Positions 15,677-24,700 of a stretch of DNA of 64,000 nucleotides are shown here, in pieces; positions within the stretch are counted from its first letter, which is position 1, and the number at the start of each line of letters is the position of its first letter. The notes under the pieces are model-generated. The model saw only the letters and a program-made list of their open reading frames with translations, did no database searches and was not told where the DNA came from. Both the position numbers and the translations under genes were made by a program. Location of the stretch: contig NZ_CP029191.1 of assembly GCF_008642335.1 (NCBI RefSeq), positions 2,604,001-2,668,000 on the forward strand, read 5' to 3'. The DNA comes from Streptomyces venezuelae. Lineage in GTDB: Bacteria > Actinomycetota > Actinomycetes > Streptomycetales > Streptomycetaceae.

Positions 15677-17767
15677 GTGCCCTCTGCCGGACTCGCCCCC
15701 CGACGCATCGTGCAGCTGTCAGCGCTGTTCGCGATGTTCGCGCTGTTCGCGACACAGCTCGCGACCGCGCTGATCCCCTACGTCCCGGTGTTCGTCGCCG
15801 CGGCCGCCGCGAACCTCGCGCTCGACATCTATCTGCAGTACAAGCAGCCGGGCCTCCTCTCCCTCCTTGGCAAGATCCGCTTCGACGTCACGGTGCGCCA
15901 GCTCCTGCGCGACATGCTGATCCTCGTCGGCCTGCTGCGCATCGACGGCATAGAGCCGCTTGCCGAGCAGTCGCCGCTGACGATCGGGCTGCTCACCTTC
16001 TACGCCCTGCACTTCGGCTGCCAGGCCGTCGCCGTGCTGGTGCGCCGCGCCCGCTCGCTGCCGATCGTGACGCGCAACATCGACACGTCGAAGCTCCACC
16101 TGACGGCCGCCCCGCCGCGGATCCTCTCCCGGCGCCAGGCCCACCGTCTGCTGACCTTCTCGGTCCCGACGACGGTCGGCCTGCTGGTCACCGCGGCGAC
16201 CACCGACGCGTACTGGGGCGGCATCGGGCTCGCCGTCTCCCTCGTCCTGATCGGCGCGGGCGCGCTGTACCTCGCCACCTGGCTGCTCCCGAAGAAGCGG
16301 GCGAAGAACGACGAGAAGGTCATGGAGTGGCTCGACGAGTGGCTCGCGGCCTACAAGCCGACCGTCGCCATGTACTTCTCCGGCGGCACCACGTCCGCGT
16401 ACCAGGCGAACATGTGGCTCTCGACGCTCTCCGAGCTCGACGGCAAGCCGCTGATCGTGCTGCGCGAGCGCTTCATGGTCCAGAAGATCGACGCGACGGA
16501 CGTCCCGATCATCTGCTTCCCGAAGGTCGCCACGATGTTCTCCCTGGAGACGTCGACGCTGAAGATGATGCTGCACCCGGCGAACGCCGCGAAGACCTCG
16601 CAGGTCCTGCGCATCCCGACGATCAAGCACGCCTTCATCAACCACGGCGAGAGCGACAAGCTCTCCTCCTGCAACCCGTATGCGAAGGCGTACGACGAGG
16701 TGTGGGTGGCGGGCCCCGCGGCCCGCGACCGCTACCAGCTCGCGGACATCGGCGTCGAGGACAAGGACGTCGTCGAGGTCGGCCGCCCGCAGCTGTCACC
16801 GATCCGCCCGTACGCGGGCGCGCCCACCGGCGCGTACACGACCGTGCTGTACGCCCCCACCTGGGAGGGCTGGGACGGCAACCCCGGCAACACCTCGGTG
16901 GTCCTGGCCGGCGAGAACATCGTCCGCGAGCTCCTCGCGGACCCGAGCGTGCGCCTCCTCTACAAGCCGCACCCGATGACCGGCTCGCAGAACCCGGCGG
17001 CGGGCGCCGCCAACGAGCGCATCAAGGCGATGATCCTGGCCGCCAACGCGAAGCGGTCCGGTGCCCGTCCCGGCGCCGACGCCGCGGCCGAGCTGGTCCG
17101 CCGCACCGCGGACCTGGACCGGCTCACCGCGCGGACCTTCCGCAAGAGCGCGGACGAACAGGAGCGCATGATGCTCCAGGGCGCCCCCGAGGGCGACCAG
17201 CAGGCGGCGGTGGCGGCCGCGACGGCCGCGTGGGAGACCGCGTTCTGGGCGTCGTTCCCCGAGTGGGAGCACCAGATCATCACCACCGCGCGCCCCGCGA
17301 TCTTCAGCTGCTTCAACCAGGCCGACCTGCTGATCAGCGACGTCTCGTCGGTCGTCTCCGACTGGCTGAGCAGCGAGAAGCCGTACGCGGTCGCCAACAC
17401 GGCGGGCATGTCCGAGGCGGAGTTCCGCGCGAGCTTCCCGACGGCGTCCGCCGCGACGATTCTGACGCCCGAGGCGGACGGCGTGGCTGCCCTTCTGAAG
17501 GCCGTTCGCGCGCCGGAGCTCGACTCTCACGCCGAGGCCCGCGCGGAGCTCAAGGAGCACCTCCTGGGCCCCTCTGACCCGCCTTCCCTGGTCCGCTTCA
17601 ACGCGGCGGCCCTCGCGCTCAGCGCCAAGGCCGACGCCCGCCGCGTCCGCATGGCCACCCGCGTCGACGCGGACATCCCGGGCCAGCGCGTCGCGGAGGA
17701 AGCGGCGGAGGAGATGGCGCAGGACCCGTCGGAGTCGAACGGCGCGGAGGACTCGGTCACCGCGTGA
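15677..17767 (+). CDS. CDP-glycerol glycerophosphotransferase (TagF/TagB)-like membrane protein
   Basis: A 696-residue protein. The N-terminus (~residues 10-210) has several hydrophobic segments. From ~225 it matches the glyphos_transf (TagB/TagF) family: MYFSGGTTSAYQANMW, IKHAFINHGESDK, DEVWVAGPAARDRY, LYAPTWEGWDGN, LYKPHPMTGS and ISDVSSVVSDWLSSEKPYAV. Such enzymes polymerise polyol phosphates of wall teichoic acid. The H-G-E and S-D-V-S motifs of the active site are present. A genus-typical spore-wall glycopolymer role is likely by context (LCP gene nearby) but unproven. It is a monocistronic plus-strand gene between proB and obgE, ending in a strong bidirectional terminator. Confidence 0.82.
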   Translation: MPSAGLAPRRIVQLSALFAMFALFATQLATALIPYVPVFVAAAAANLALDIYLQYKQPGLLSLLGKIRFDVTVRQLLRDMLILVGLLRIDGIEPLAEQSPLTIGLLTFYALHFGCQAVAVLVRRARSLPIVTRNIDTSKLHLTAAPPRILSRRQAHRLLTFSVPTTVGLLVTAATTDAYWGGIGLAVSLVLIGAGALYLATWLLPKKRAKNDEKVMEWLDEWLAAYKPTVAMYFSGGTTSAYQANMWLSTLSELDGKPLIVLRERFMVQKIDATDVPIICFPKVATMFSLETSTLKMMLHPANAAKTSQVLRIPTIKHAFINHGESDKLSSCNPYAKAYDEVWVAGPAARDRYQLADIGVEDKDVVEVGRPQLSPIRPYAGAPTGAYTTVLYAPTWEGWDGNPGNTSVVLAGENIVRELLADPSVRLLYKPHPMTGSQNPAAGAANERIKAMILAANAKRSGARPGADAAAELVRRTADLDRLTARTFRKSADEQERMMLQGAPEGDQQAAVAAATAAWETAFWASFPEWEHQIITTARPAIFSCFNQADLLISDVSSVVSDWLSSEKPYAVANTAGMSEAEFRASFPTASAATILTPEADGVAALLKAVRAPELDSHAEARAELKEHLLGPSDPPSLVRFNAAALALSAKADARRVRMATRVDADIPGQRVAEEAAEEMAQDPSESNGAEDSVTA

Positions 17768-17780
17768 CGGTCTGAACGCA

Positions 17781-17826
17781 CACGAGAGGGCCCCCGGAGC
17801 TCGGAAGCTCCGGGGGCCCTCTCGTG
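17781..17826. terminator. Strong bidirectional terminator
   Basis: A 21-bp perfect inverted repeat (17781-17801 with 17806-17826) with a 4-nt loop between the convergent TagF-like and obgE genes. It has no U-run, which is common for Streptomyces terminators. Confidence 0.75.
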
Positions 17827-17854
17827 CGTTCGTACGCGGTTCCAGCAGGCCTTG

Positions 17855-19303
17855 CTAGAAGGGCTTGAAGTCGTCGTACTCCTTCTGCGCCTCGTCCCGC
17901 TCCGCCTCGCGGTCCCTGCGGCGCTGTGCGGCCGGACGGGGCGCTTCCAGACGGTGGTCCTCGCCGCGGCGGCCGAGCATCTCCGCGCCCGCCATCATCG
18001 TCGGCTCCCAGTCGAAGACGACCGCGTTCTCCTCGGGGCCGATGGCGACGCCGTCGCCGTTGCGCGCGCCCGCCTTCATCAGCTCCTCCTCGACGCCGAG
18101 GCGGCTGAGGCGGTCCGCGAGGTAGCCGACGGCCTCGTCGTTGTTGAAGTCGGTCTGGCGCACCCAGCGCTCCGGCTTCTCGCCGCGCACGCGGTACAGC
18201 GGCTCGCCGCCGACCTCCTCGCGGGTGACCGTGAAGCCGCTGTCGTCCACGGCCTTGGGACGGATGACGATGCGGGTCGCCTCCTCCTTCGGCTTCGCGG
18301 CACGCGCCTCGCCCACTAGCTCGGCGAGGGCGAAGGAGAGCTCCTTGAGGCCCTTGTGCGCGACGGCGGACACCTCGAAGACGCGGTAACCGCGCGCCTC
18401 CAGGTCGGGCCTGACCATGTCGGCGAGGTCCTGTCCGTCGGGTACGTCGATCTTGTTCAGGACGACGATGCGCGGCCGGTTCTCCAGGCCCGCGCCGTAC
18501 TCCCGCAGCTCCGCCTCGATGACGTCGAGGTCGGAGACGGGGTCGCGGTCGGACTCCAGGGTCGCCGTGTCGAGCACGTGGACGAGGACGCTGCAGCGCT
18601 CGACGTGCCGCAGGAACTCCAGGCCGAGGCCGCGGCCCTGGCTGGCGCCGGGGATGAGGCCGGGCACGTCGGCGACCGTGTAGACGGTCGAGCCGGCCGT
18701 GACCACGCCGAGGTTGGGGACGAGCGTCGTGAACGGGTAGTCCGCGATCTTCGGCTTCGCGGCGCTCAGCACGGAGATCAGCGAGGACTTGCCGGCGCTC
18801 GGGTAGCCCACGAGCGCCACGTCGGCGACGGTCTTGAGCTCCAGGACGACGTCCCGCTCCTCGCCGGGCACACCGAGCAGCGCGAAGCCGGGTGCCTTGC
18901 GGCGGGCGGAGGCGAGCGCCGCGTTGCCGAGGCCACCGCGGCCACCCTGGCCCGCGACGAAGGTGGTGCCCTGGCCGACCAGGTCGGCGAGGACGTTGCC
19001 CTGCTTGTCGAGGACGACCGTGCCGTCCGGCACGGGCAGGACCAGGTCCTGGCCGTCCTTGCCGGAGCGGTTGTCGCCGGCGCCGGGCTGGCCGTTGGTG
19101 GCCTTGCGGTGCGGGCTGTGGTGGTAGTCGAGGAGCGTGGTGACGTCCTGGTCCACAACCAGGATCACGTCACCGCCGCGGCCGCCGTTCCCGCCGTCGG
19201 GGCCCCCGAGCGGCTTGAACTTCTCACGGTGGACGGAGGCACAGCCGTGGCCCCCGTTACCCGCGGCGGCGTGCAGCTCGACGCGGTCCACGAAGGTGGT
19301 CAT
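17855..19303 (-). CDS. obgE: GTPase Obg
   Basis: A 482-residue Obg GTPase involved in 50S assembly and in development. The Gly-rich Obg domain is N-terminal ([34 protein letters not shown]). The GTPase domain follows with G1 [10 protein letters not shown]3 [10 protein letters not shown] and G4 LNKID, then a C-terminal OCT domain. Start at the ATG at 19303, with CAGGAGGCACC upstream. The last ~40 residues are Arg/Glu-rich. It follows rplU-rpmA, with a hairpin between. Confidence 0.97.
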   Translation of the reverse strand: MTTFVDRVELHAAAGNGGHGCASVHREKFKPLGGPDGGNGGRGGDVILVVDQDVTTLLDYHHSPHRKATNGQPGAGDNRSGKDGQDLVLPVPDGTVVLDKQGNVLADLVGQGTTFVAGQGGRGGLGNAALASARRKAPGFALLGVPGEERDVVLELKTVADVALVGYPSAGKSSLISVLSAAKPKIADYPFTTLVPNLGVVTAGSTVYTVADVPGLIPGASQGRGLGLEFLRHVERCSVLVHVLDTATLESDRDPVSDLDVIEAELREYGAGLENRPRIVVLNKIDVPDGQDLADMVRPDLEARGYRVFEVSAVAHKGLKELSFALAELVGEARAAKPKEEATRIVIRPKAVDDSGFTVTREEVGGEPLYRVRGEKPERWVRQTDFNNDEAVGYLADRLSRLGVEEELMKAGARNGDGVAIGPEENAVVFDWEPTMMAGAEMLGRRGEDHRLEAPRPAAQRRRDREAERDEAQKEYDDFKPF

Positions 19304-19351
19304 GGTTGGTGCCTCCTGAAACTTACGGAAATGTCTTAGCTGTAACACGCG

Positions 19352-19393
19352 AAAGGCGGACCCGCTTCCCGATCACCGGGAAGAGGTCCGCCC
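19352..19393 (-). terminator. Hairpin after rpmA
   Basis: Imperfect stem, 19356-19363 with 19386-19393 plus an inner 7-bp stem, in the rpmA-obgE gap. The minus strand reads CTTTCGCG after it. It may reduce read-through from the ribosomal genes into obgE. Confidence 0.5.
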
Positions 19394-19440
19394 TCGCAGA
19401 ACTCGCTCGACGAGCGCCTTGATCAGTCGGAAAGACGGAT

Positions 19441-19695
19441 TCAGGCGGCCGGAACGATGTTCACGACCTTGCGGCCACGGTGGGTACCGAACTCCACCGC
19501 ACCGGCGTCCAGCGCGAACAGGGTGTCGTCCTTGCCGCGGCCGACGCCCGAGCCCGGGTGGAAGTGGGTGCCGCGCTGGCGGACCAGGATCTCACCGGCG
19601 TTGACGAGCTGACCGCCGAAGCGCTTCACGCCGAGCCGCTGAGCATTGGAGTCGCGCCCGTTCCGAGTGGACGATGCGCCCTTCTTGTGTGCCAT
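19441..19695 (-). CDS. rpmA: 50S ribosomal protein L27
   Basis: An 84-residue bL27: [21 protein letters not shown], then [17 protein letters not shown] and [16 protein letters not shown]. It starts directly with the MAHKKG form, without the Firmicutes-type N-terminal extension that needs cleavage. It sits 14 bp downstream of rplU in the usual order. Confidence 0.98.
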   Translation of the reverse strand: MAHKKGASSTRNGRDSNAQRLGVKRFGGQLVNAGEILVRQRGTHFHPGSGVGRGKDDTLFALDAGAVEFGTHRGRKVVNIVPAA

Positions 19696-19709
19696 CTTGT
19701 CTCAGTCCC

Positions 19710-20030
19710 TTACTTCGCAGCCGTGGGGATGCCGGTGATCTTGATCGCCGTGTACTGCTGGCGGTGACCCTGACGACGGCGGTAACCGGTCTTGTTCTTG
19801 TAGCGAAGGATGTCGATCTTCGCGCCCTTGTGGTGGTCCACGACCTCGGCCTGGACCTTGATGCCGGCCAGCACCCACGGGTCGCTGGTCACAGCGTCGC
19901 CGTCGACAACGAGCAGGGTCGAGAGCTCGACCGTGTCGCCAACCTTGGCAGTGGAAATCTTGTCAACCTCAACGATGTCGTCGACAGCAACCTTGTGCTG
20001 GCGACCACCGCTGCGCACGATGGCGTACAC
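19710..20030 (-). CDS. rplU: 50S ribosomal protein L21
   Basis: A 106-residue bL21: [23 protein letters not shown] at the N-terminus and the C-terminal signature [16 protein letters not shown]. The GTG at 20030 is set by family length; a longer open frame upstream (to 20171) is the leader RNA, not protein. It is the first gene of rplU-rpmA. Confidence 0.97.
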   Translation of the reverse strand: MYAIVRSGGRQHKVAVDDIVEVDKISTAKVGDTVELSTLLVVDGDAVTSDPWVLAGIKVQAEVVDHHKGAKIDILRYKNKTGYRRRQGHRQQYTAIKITGIPTAAK

Positions 20031-20170
20031 GCGGATCTCTCTCTCGCTCGGAACGGGACCCCCGCAGTCCAGCCGCCCGCAGAAGCGGAAGCGGCCTCTC
20101 TCACGGCCGGGGCCACGAGAGGAAAAAGGTTTACAGGGGGCGGGCGTGCATAGGAACACGCCGACGGTCA
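20031..20170 (-). promoter_or_regulatory. Structured leader of rplU
   Basis: The minus-strand leader can form several hairpins: CCTCTC...GAGAGG with an inner GGCC/GGCC, a CCGC...GCGG stem, and GGAC...GTCC close to the start codon. L21 leaders that control rplU are known in other bacteria. Assignment here is inference from position and pairing only. Confidence 0.35.
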
Positions 20171-20218
20171 AGGTTACGGGGCCGCCCCGGAAGGGTCAAA
20201 CCGGCCCCGCACCCCCCG

Positions 20219-21571
20219 TCACGTGACCGGCTTCTCACCGTCCGGCGGCAGCGGCTTGACGCCCTTGCACAGGTCCGTCTTGTCCGCGCTGCCCGGCCAG
20301 GCCACGGCCCGCGTGCGGTCGAAGTGCGAGCGGTACGTGTCGTGCACCGAGTCGTCGTCGATCTTGACGATCGCCTCGTCGTTCTCGCGCAGCGCCGGCG
20401 CCGTGTAGTTCTGCGAGCCGGTGAAGGAGACCTTGTTCCGCTTGCCGTCGTACACACCGTCGACCAGCAGGTACTTCGAGTGGATGATGTACGGCGTCGT
20501 GAGGCGGGTGCCGGGGTGCAGCGGGTCCCTGTCGTCGTTGTAGCAGCGCACCGAGGGGCCGCCCGACGTGTGCAGCTGCTCCCAGGTGCCCGGGGTGCCG
20601 CCCTGGCTCTTCGCGCTGTCCGTCTCCGCGTACAGGATGCTCACCGAGCAGCCCGCCTTCTTCAGCGAGACGAGCTTGTCGGCGATCTGCTTGCGCGTGA
20701 TCTTGAAGATCGCGGCACGGACCTTGGTGTGCTGCGTGACACCCGCGGCGTCCTTGTACGTGCACTTCACGTTGTTCAGGACCGAGTACATGGTGTCGGT
20801 CTCGTTGACCGTGCCGTTGCGCGGGAAGAAGTACGCCTTGTAGCGGCCGCTGCTGACCGTGCGGTAGTCCCAGTCGGCCCAGCGCTTGCCGAGCATGTCC
20901 GTGAAGTAGTCCGCGTACGCGTCGTACATCGCGGGGTTGTTCGGCAGCAGCAGCGCGTCGTTGAAGAACTTGGTGTGCGCCGACGGCGTCGAGTTCGACG
21001 TGGTCTGCACGACCACGTCCTTGGCGCCCTCGACCTCCGAGAACAGCCAGAACTTGTTGTGCATGATCGACTTGCCGTACTTCGGGTCGCCCAGGCAGGA
21101 CTTCCCCGTCGGGCAGAGCGACACGAAGGACGTCTTGGTCTTGTCCGTGCCGAGCGCCGTCTTCAGCGTGTTGTACGCGGTGTTCGTGGGCCGGTCGCTC
21201 TTGCTGGTCTCGTCGAGCAGCATCTGCACGTGCACGCCGCGGTTCTTGGCGGCGACGAGCGCGTCGACGACCGGGGCCTCCCACACGTGGTAGACGGCGA
21301 CCTTGATCGTCGAGCCGGGCACGGCGGAGTTCGTCAGCTCGATCAGGCGGGTCCGGATCGCGTGCTGCGCGTCGACGTCACCCTTCGGGTCGTTGAAGAT
21401 CGGCCCCTCGGTCCAGGTGGACCCGGCGTCCGCCGACGCGGTCCCCACGGACCCCGCGGCCTGGATCCCGGCCGCCGAGAGGACCGTGGCGAGTGCCACC
21501 GCCTGACGGCCGCCCTTGACCGGTTTCACCGCACGGTGTCGTCCCGTGCCTCGCAGGCGCGCGTGCGCCAT
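20219..21571 (-). CDS. Secreted phospholipase D-like protein
   Basis: A 450-residue PLD-superfamily protein. The N-terminal signal peptide has basic residues, a hydrophobic stretch and an ASA|DAG-type cleavage site near residue 48. Two HxK half-sites are present: HNKFWLFSE (no Asp after it) and IHSKYLLVDG, followed by FTGSQNYT. There are Cys in LCPTGKSCLG, VKCTYKD, AGCSV, RCYND and LCKG. PLD-type active sites form from two HKD halves; the first half here is degenerate, so the activity (phospholipase or other phosphodiesterase) is uncertain. It is oriented with rne and rplU but is unrelated to both. Confidence 0.85.
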   Translation of the reverse strand: MAHARLRGTGRHRAVKPVKGGRQAVALATVLSAAGIQAAGSVGTASADAGSTWTEGPIFNDPKGDVDAQHAIRTRLIELTNSAVPGSTIKVAVYHVWEAPVVDALVAAKNRGVHVQMLLDETSKSDRPTNTAYNTLKTALGTDKTKTSFVSLCPTGKSCLGDPKYGKSIMHNKFWLFSEVEGAKDVVVQTTSNSTPSAHTKFFNDALLLPNNPAMYDAYADYFTDMLGKRWADWDYRTVSSGRYKAYFFPRNGTVNETDTMYSVLNNVKCTYKDAAGVTQHTKVRAAIFKITRKQIADKLVSLKKAGCSVSILYAETDSAKSQGGTPGTWEQLHTSGGPSVRCYNDDRDPLHPGTRLTTPYIIHSKYLLVDGVYDGKRNKVSFTGSQNYTAPALRENDEAIVKIDDDSVHDTYRSHFDRTRAVAWPGSADKTDLCKGVKPLPPDGEKPVT

Positions 21572-21735
21572 CAGTCATCCCTCCCCCGGACGCGGACACA
21601 CCCTCTCCCCAAACGTGTGCTCACGCCCCCGTTCACTTACCAGACCTCATGAGTTTTACAGGTGCTCCCCCGCGCTCCAAGACCGGGGCGCCCCGTTCAC
21701 ACTTTCGGGGCGTAATGACGTGTATGCCGGACACG

Positions 21736-21781
21736 CCGGTGCCCCCTGCCCGGCGGGAGACCGCCGGGCAGGGGGCACCGG
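21736..21781 (-). terminator. Terminator of rne
   Basis: A 21-bp perfect stem (21736-21756 with 21761-21781) with a GAGA loop, 13 bp after the rne stop. It is probably the main terminator for rne. Confidence 0.75.
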
Positions 21782-21793
21782 TGTGCGAAGGGG

Positions 21794-24700
21794 TCAGGCC
21801 TCGTCGGCGCCGACGGAGACGCCGGAGGGCGCCTGCTCCGCCGCTGCGGCCTTCTTCGCCGTCGCCTTCGTCGCCTTCTTGGCCGTCGTCTTCTTGGCGG
21901 CCGTCTTCTTGGCCGCGGTCTTCTTTGCGGCCGTCTTCTTCGCGGGCGCCTTCTTGGCCGCCGTCTTGCGCGCCGTCTTCTTGGCCGGAGCGGCGTCCTC
22001 GGCGGGTGCCTCGGACTCTGTCGCGGCCTTCTCGGCGGGCTGCTCGGCCGGCTTCTCGGCCGACGGGACGACCATGACGGCCGCCTCTGCGGACGCGGTC
22101 GGCGCGGCGGCCTTGCGCACCGCACGGCGGCGCGGACGCGGCGGCGCGGCGTCGGCGACGGGCGCCTCGGTCGCGGTCTCGGCGACCTGCTCCACCTTCG
22201 GGGCCTCAGCCTTCGGGGCCTCCGTCACGACGATCTCGGTGGCCTCGGGCTCGGCGGCCTTCGGCGAACCCGCGGGCGACGTGGCCTTGCGGACCGCACG
22301 GCGGCGCGTACGTCCCTTCGGCGCGGCGTCGTCCACCGGCGCCTCGGGAGCCGCCGGAGCCGCGGTGGCCTCGGCGTGCGCCTCCTGGGCCGCCTCGACG
22401 GCCGCGGGGCTGCCCACCATCGGGTCCTCGACGGCCGGGGCCTCGGTGCGGGCGACGTCGGACTCGACGACCGGCACCTCGGCGTCCTTGGCGGCGGCCT
22501 TCGCGGCCCGCTCCGCCTTCTGGGCGGCCTTGGCCTTCTTGCCCGACTTCTTCGCGGCCTTCGGAGCCTCGTCCTTGGCGGCGTCCGCCTGCAAGGCGTC
22601 GGCCTGCGGAGCCTCCTCCACCGGGGCGGCCTCCGCGCGCGGAGCGCCCGCCGGAGCCGACACCCGGCGCGTCGCACGCCGCCGCGAACGGCCGCGGGAC
22701 GACGCGGCGGCCTCGGCCTCGGCCGCGCTGCTGTAGAGCTCCTCGTCCGGGACGAACTCGGGCTCGGGCAGCGCCACCGGAGCGGCGACCTCCGCCGCGA
22801 CCTCCGCCGCGGTCTCGGTCTCCGGCTCGGCGGCGACGTCGGCCGACTCCACCTCGTGCGTGTGCTCGTGACCGTGGTCGTGCTGGTCGGAGCCGCCGCG
22901 GCCGCGCTTCTTGCGCTTGCCGCCGCCACCGACGGAGGTGGGCTGCTCCATGTGCACGATGACGCCGCGGCCGTTGCAGTGCACGCAAGTCTCGGAGAAG
23001 GACTCCAGGAGGCCCTGTCCGACGCGCTTGCGAGTCATCTGGACCAGGCCGAGCGAGGTGACCTCGGCGACCTGGTGCTTGGTCCTGTCCCGGCCCAGGC
23101 ACTCCAGGAGGCGCCGCAGGACCAGGTCCCTGTTCGACTCCAGGACCATGTCGATGAAGTCGATGACGACGATGCCGCCCAGGTCGCGCAGGCGCAGCTG
23201 GCGCACGATCTCCTCGGCCGCTTCGAGGTTGTTCCTCGTCACGGTCTCTTCGAGGTTGCCGCCCTGTCCGGTGAACTTGCCGGTGTTGACGTCGACGACG
23301 ATCATCGCCTCGGTCTTGTCGATCACCAGCGAGCCGCCGCTCGGCAGCCAGACCTTGCGGTCCAGGGCCTTGGCGAGCTGCTCGTCGATCCGGTACGTCG
23401 CGAAGACGTCGACCTCGGACGTCCACTTGGAGAGGCGGTCCGCCAGGTCGGGCGCGACGTGCGAGACGTAGCCGTGGATGGTCTGCCACGCGTCGTCGCC
23501 GCTGACGATGACCTTGGAGAAGTCCTCGTTGAAGATGTCGCGGACGACGCGGACGGTCATGTCCGGCTCGCCGTAGAGCAGGCCCGGCGCGCTCGTCGAG
23601 GCCGCCTTCGACTTCTTCTGGATGTCCTCCCACTGCTGCTGCAGACGCTCGACGTCGCGGCGCAGCTCGTCCTCGCTCGCGCCCTCGGCGGCGGTGCGCA
23701 CGATGACGCCCGCGTCCTCGGGGACGATCTTCTTGAGGATGGTCTTCAGACGCGCGCGCTCGGTGTCGGGCAGCTTGCGGCTGATGCCGGTCATCGAGCC
23801 CTCGGGCACGTAGACCAGGTAGCGGCCGGGCAGCGAGACCTGGCTGGTGAGGCGGGCGCCCTTGTGGCCGATCGGGTCCTTCGTGACCTGCACGAGGACC
23901 GACTGGCCGGACTTCAGGGCGGACTCGATGCGGCGGGGGCCGTTGGCCATCCCGAGCGCCTCGAAGTTGACCTCACCGGCGTACAGGACGGCGTTGCGGC
24001 CCTTGCCGATGTCGATGAACGCGGCCTCCATGGACGGCAGCACGTTCTGGACCTTGCCCAGGTAGACGTTGCCGACGTACGAGGTGGCCTGCTCCTTGTT
24101 GACGTAGTGCTCCACGAGCACGTTGTCCTCGAGGACGCCGATCTGGGTGCGCTCGCCGTTCTGGCGGACGACCATCACGCGCTCGACGGCCTCACGGCGG
24201 GCCAGGAACTCGGCCTCCGTGATGATCGGGACGCGGCGGCGGCCCTGCTCGCGGCCCTCGCGGCGGCGCTGCTTCTTGGCCTCCAGGCGGGTCGAGCCCT
24301 TGATGGACTGGACCTCGTCGGCGCCGGTGCCGGGCTCGCGCTCCTCCTTCTTGCGGGGCTCTCGGACCTTGACGACCGTACGCTCCGGGTCGCCGTCGCC
24401 CGGCTCGCCCTCGGCGGAGTCACCGGCGCGGCGACGGCGGCGACGACGGCGACGGCTGCTGCTGGAACCGGCACCGCCGGACTCCGCGGCGTCGTCGGCG
24501 CCGTTGGTGTCGTCGTGCTCATCGGACTCGTCGGCCTCGTCGGACGCGCCCTCGTCGGAGTGCTCCTGCTGGTCGGCGGCGGCAGAGGTGTCGGCGTCGT
24601 CGGACTCGCCCGACGCGTCGTTCTGCTCGTTGTCCTGGTCGGCGGAGTCACCGCGGCGACGGCGACGGCCACCGCGACGGCGACGGCGGCCCTGGCGCTC

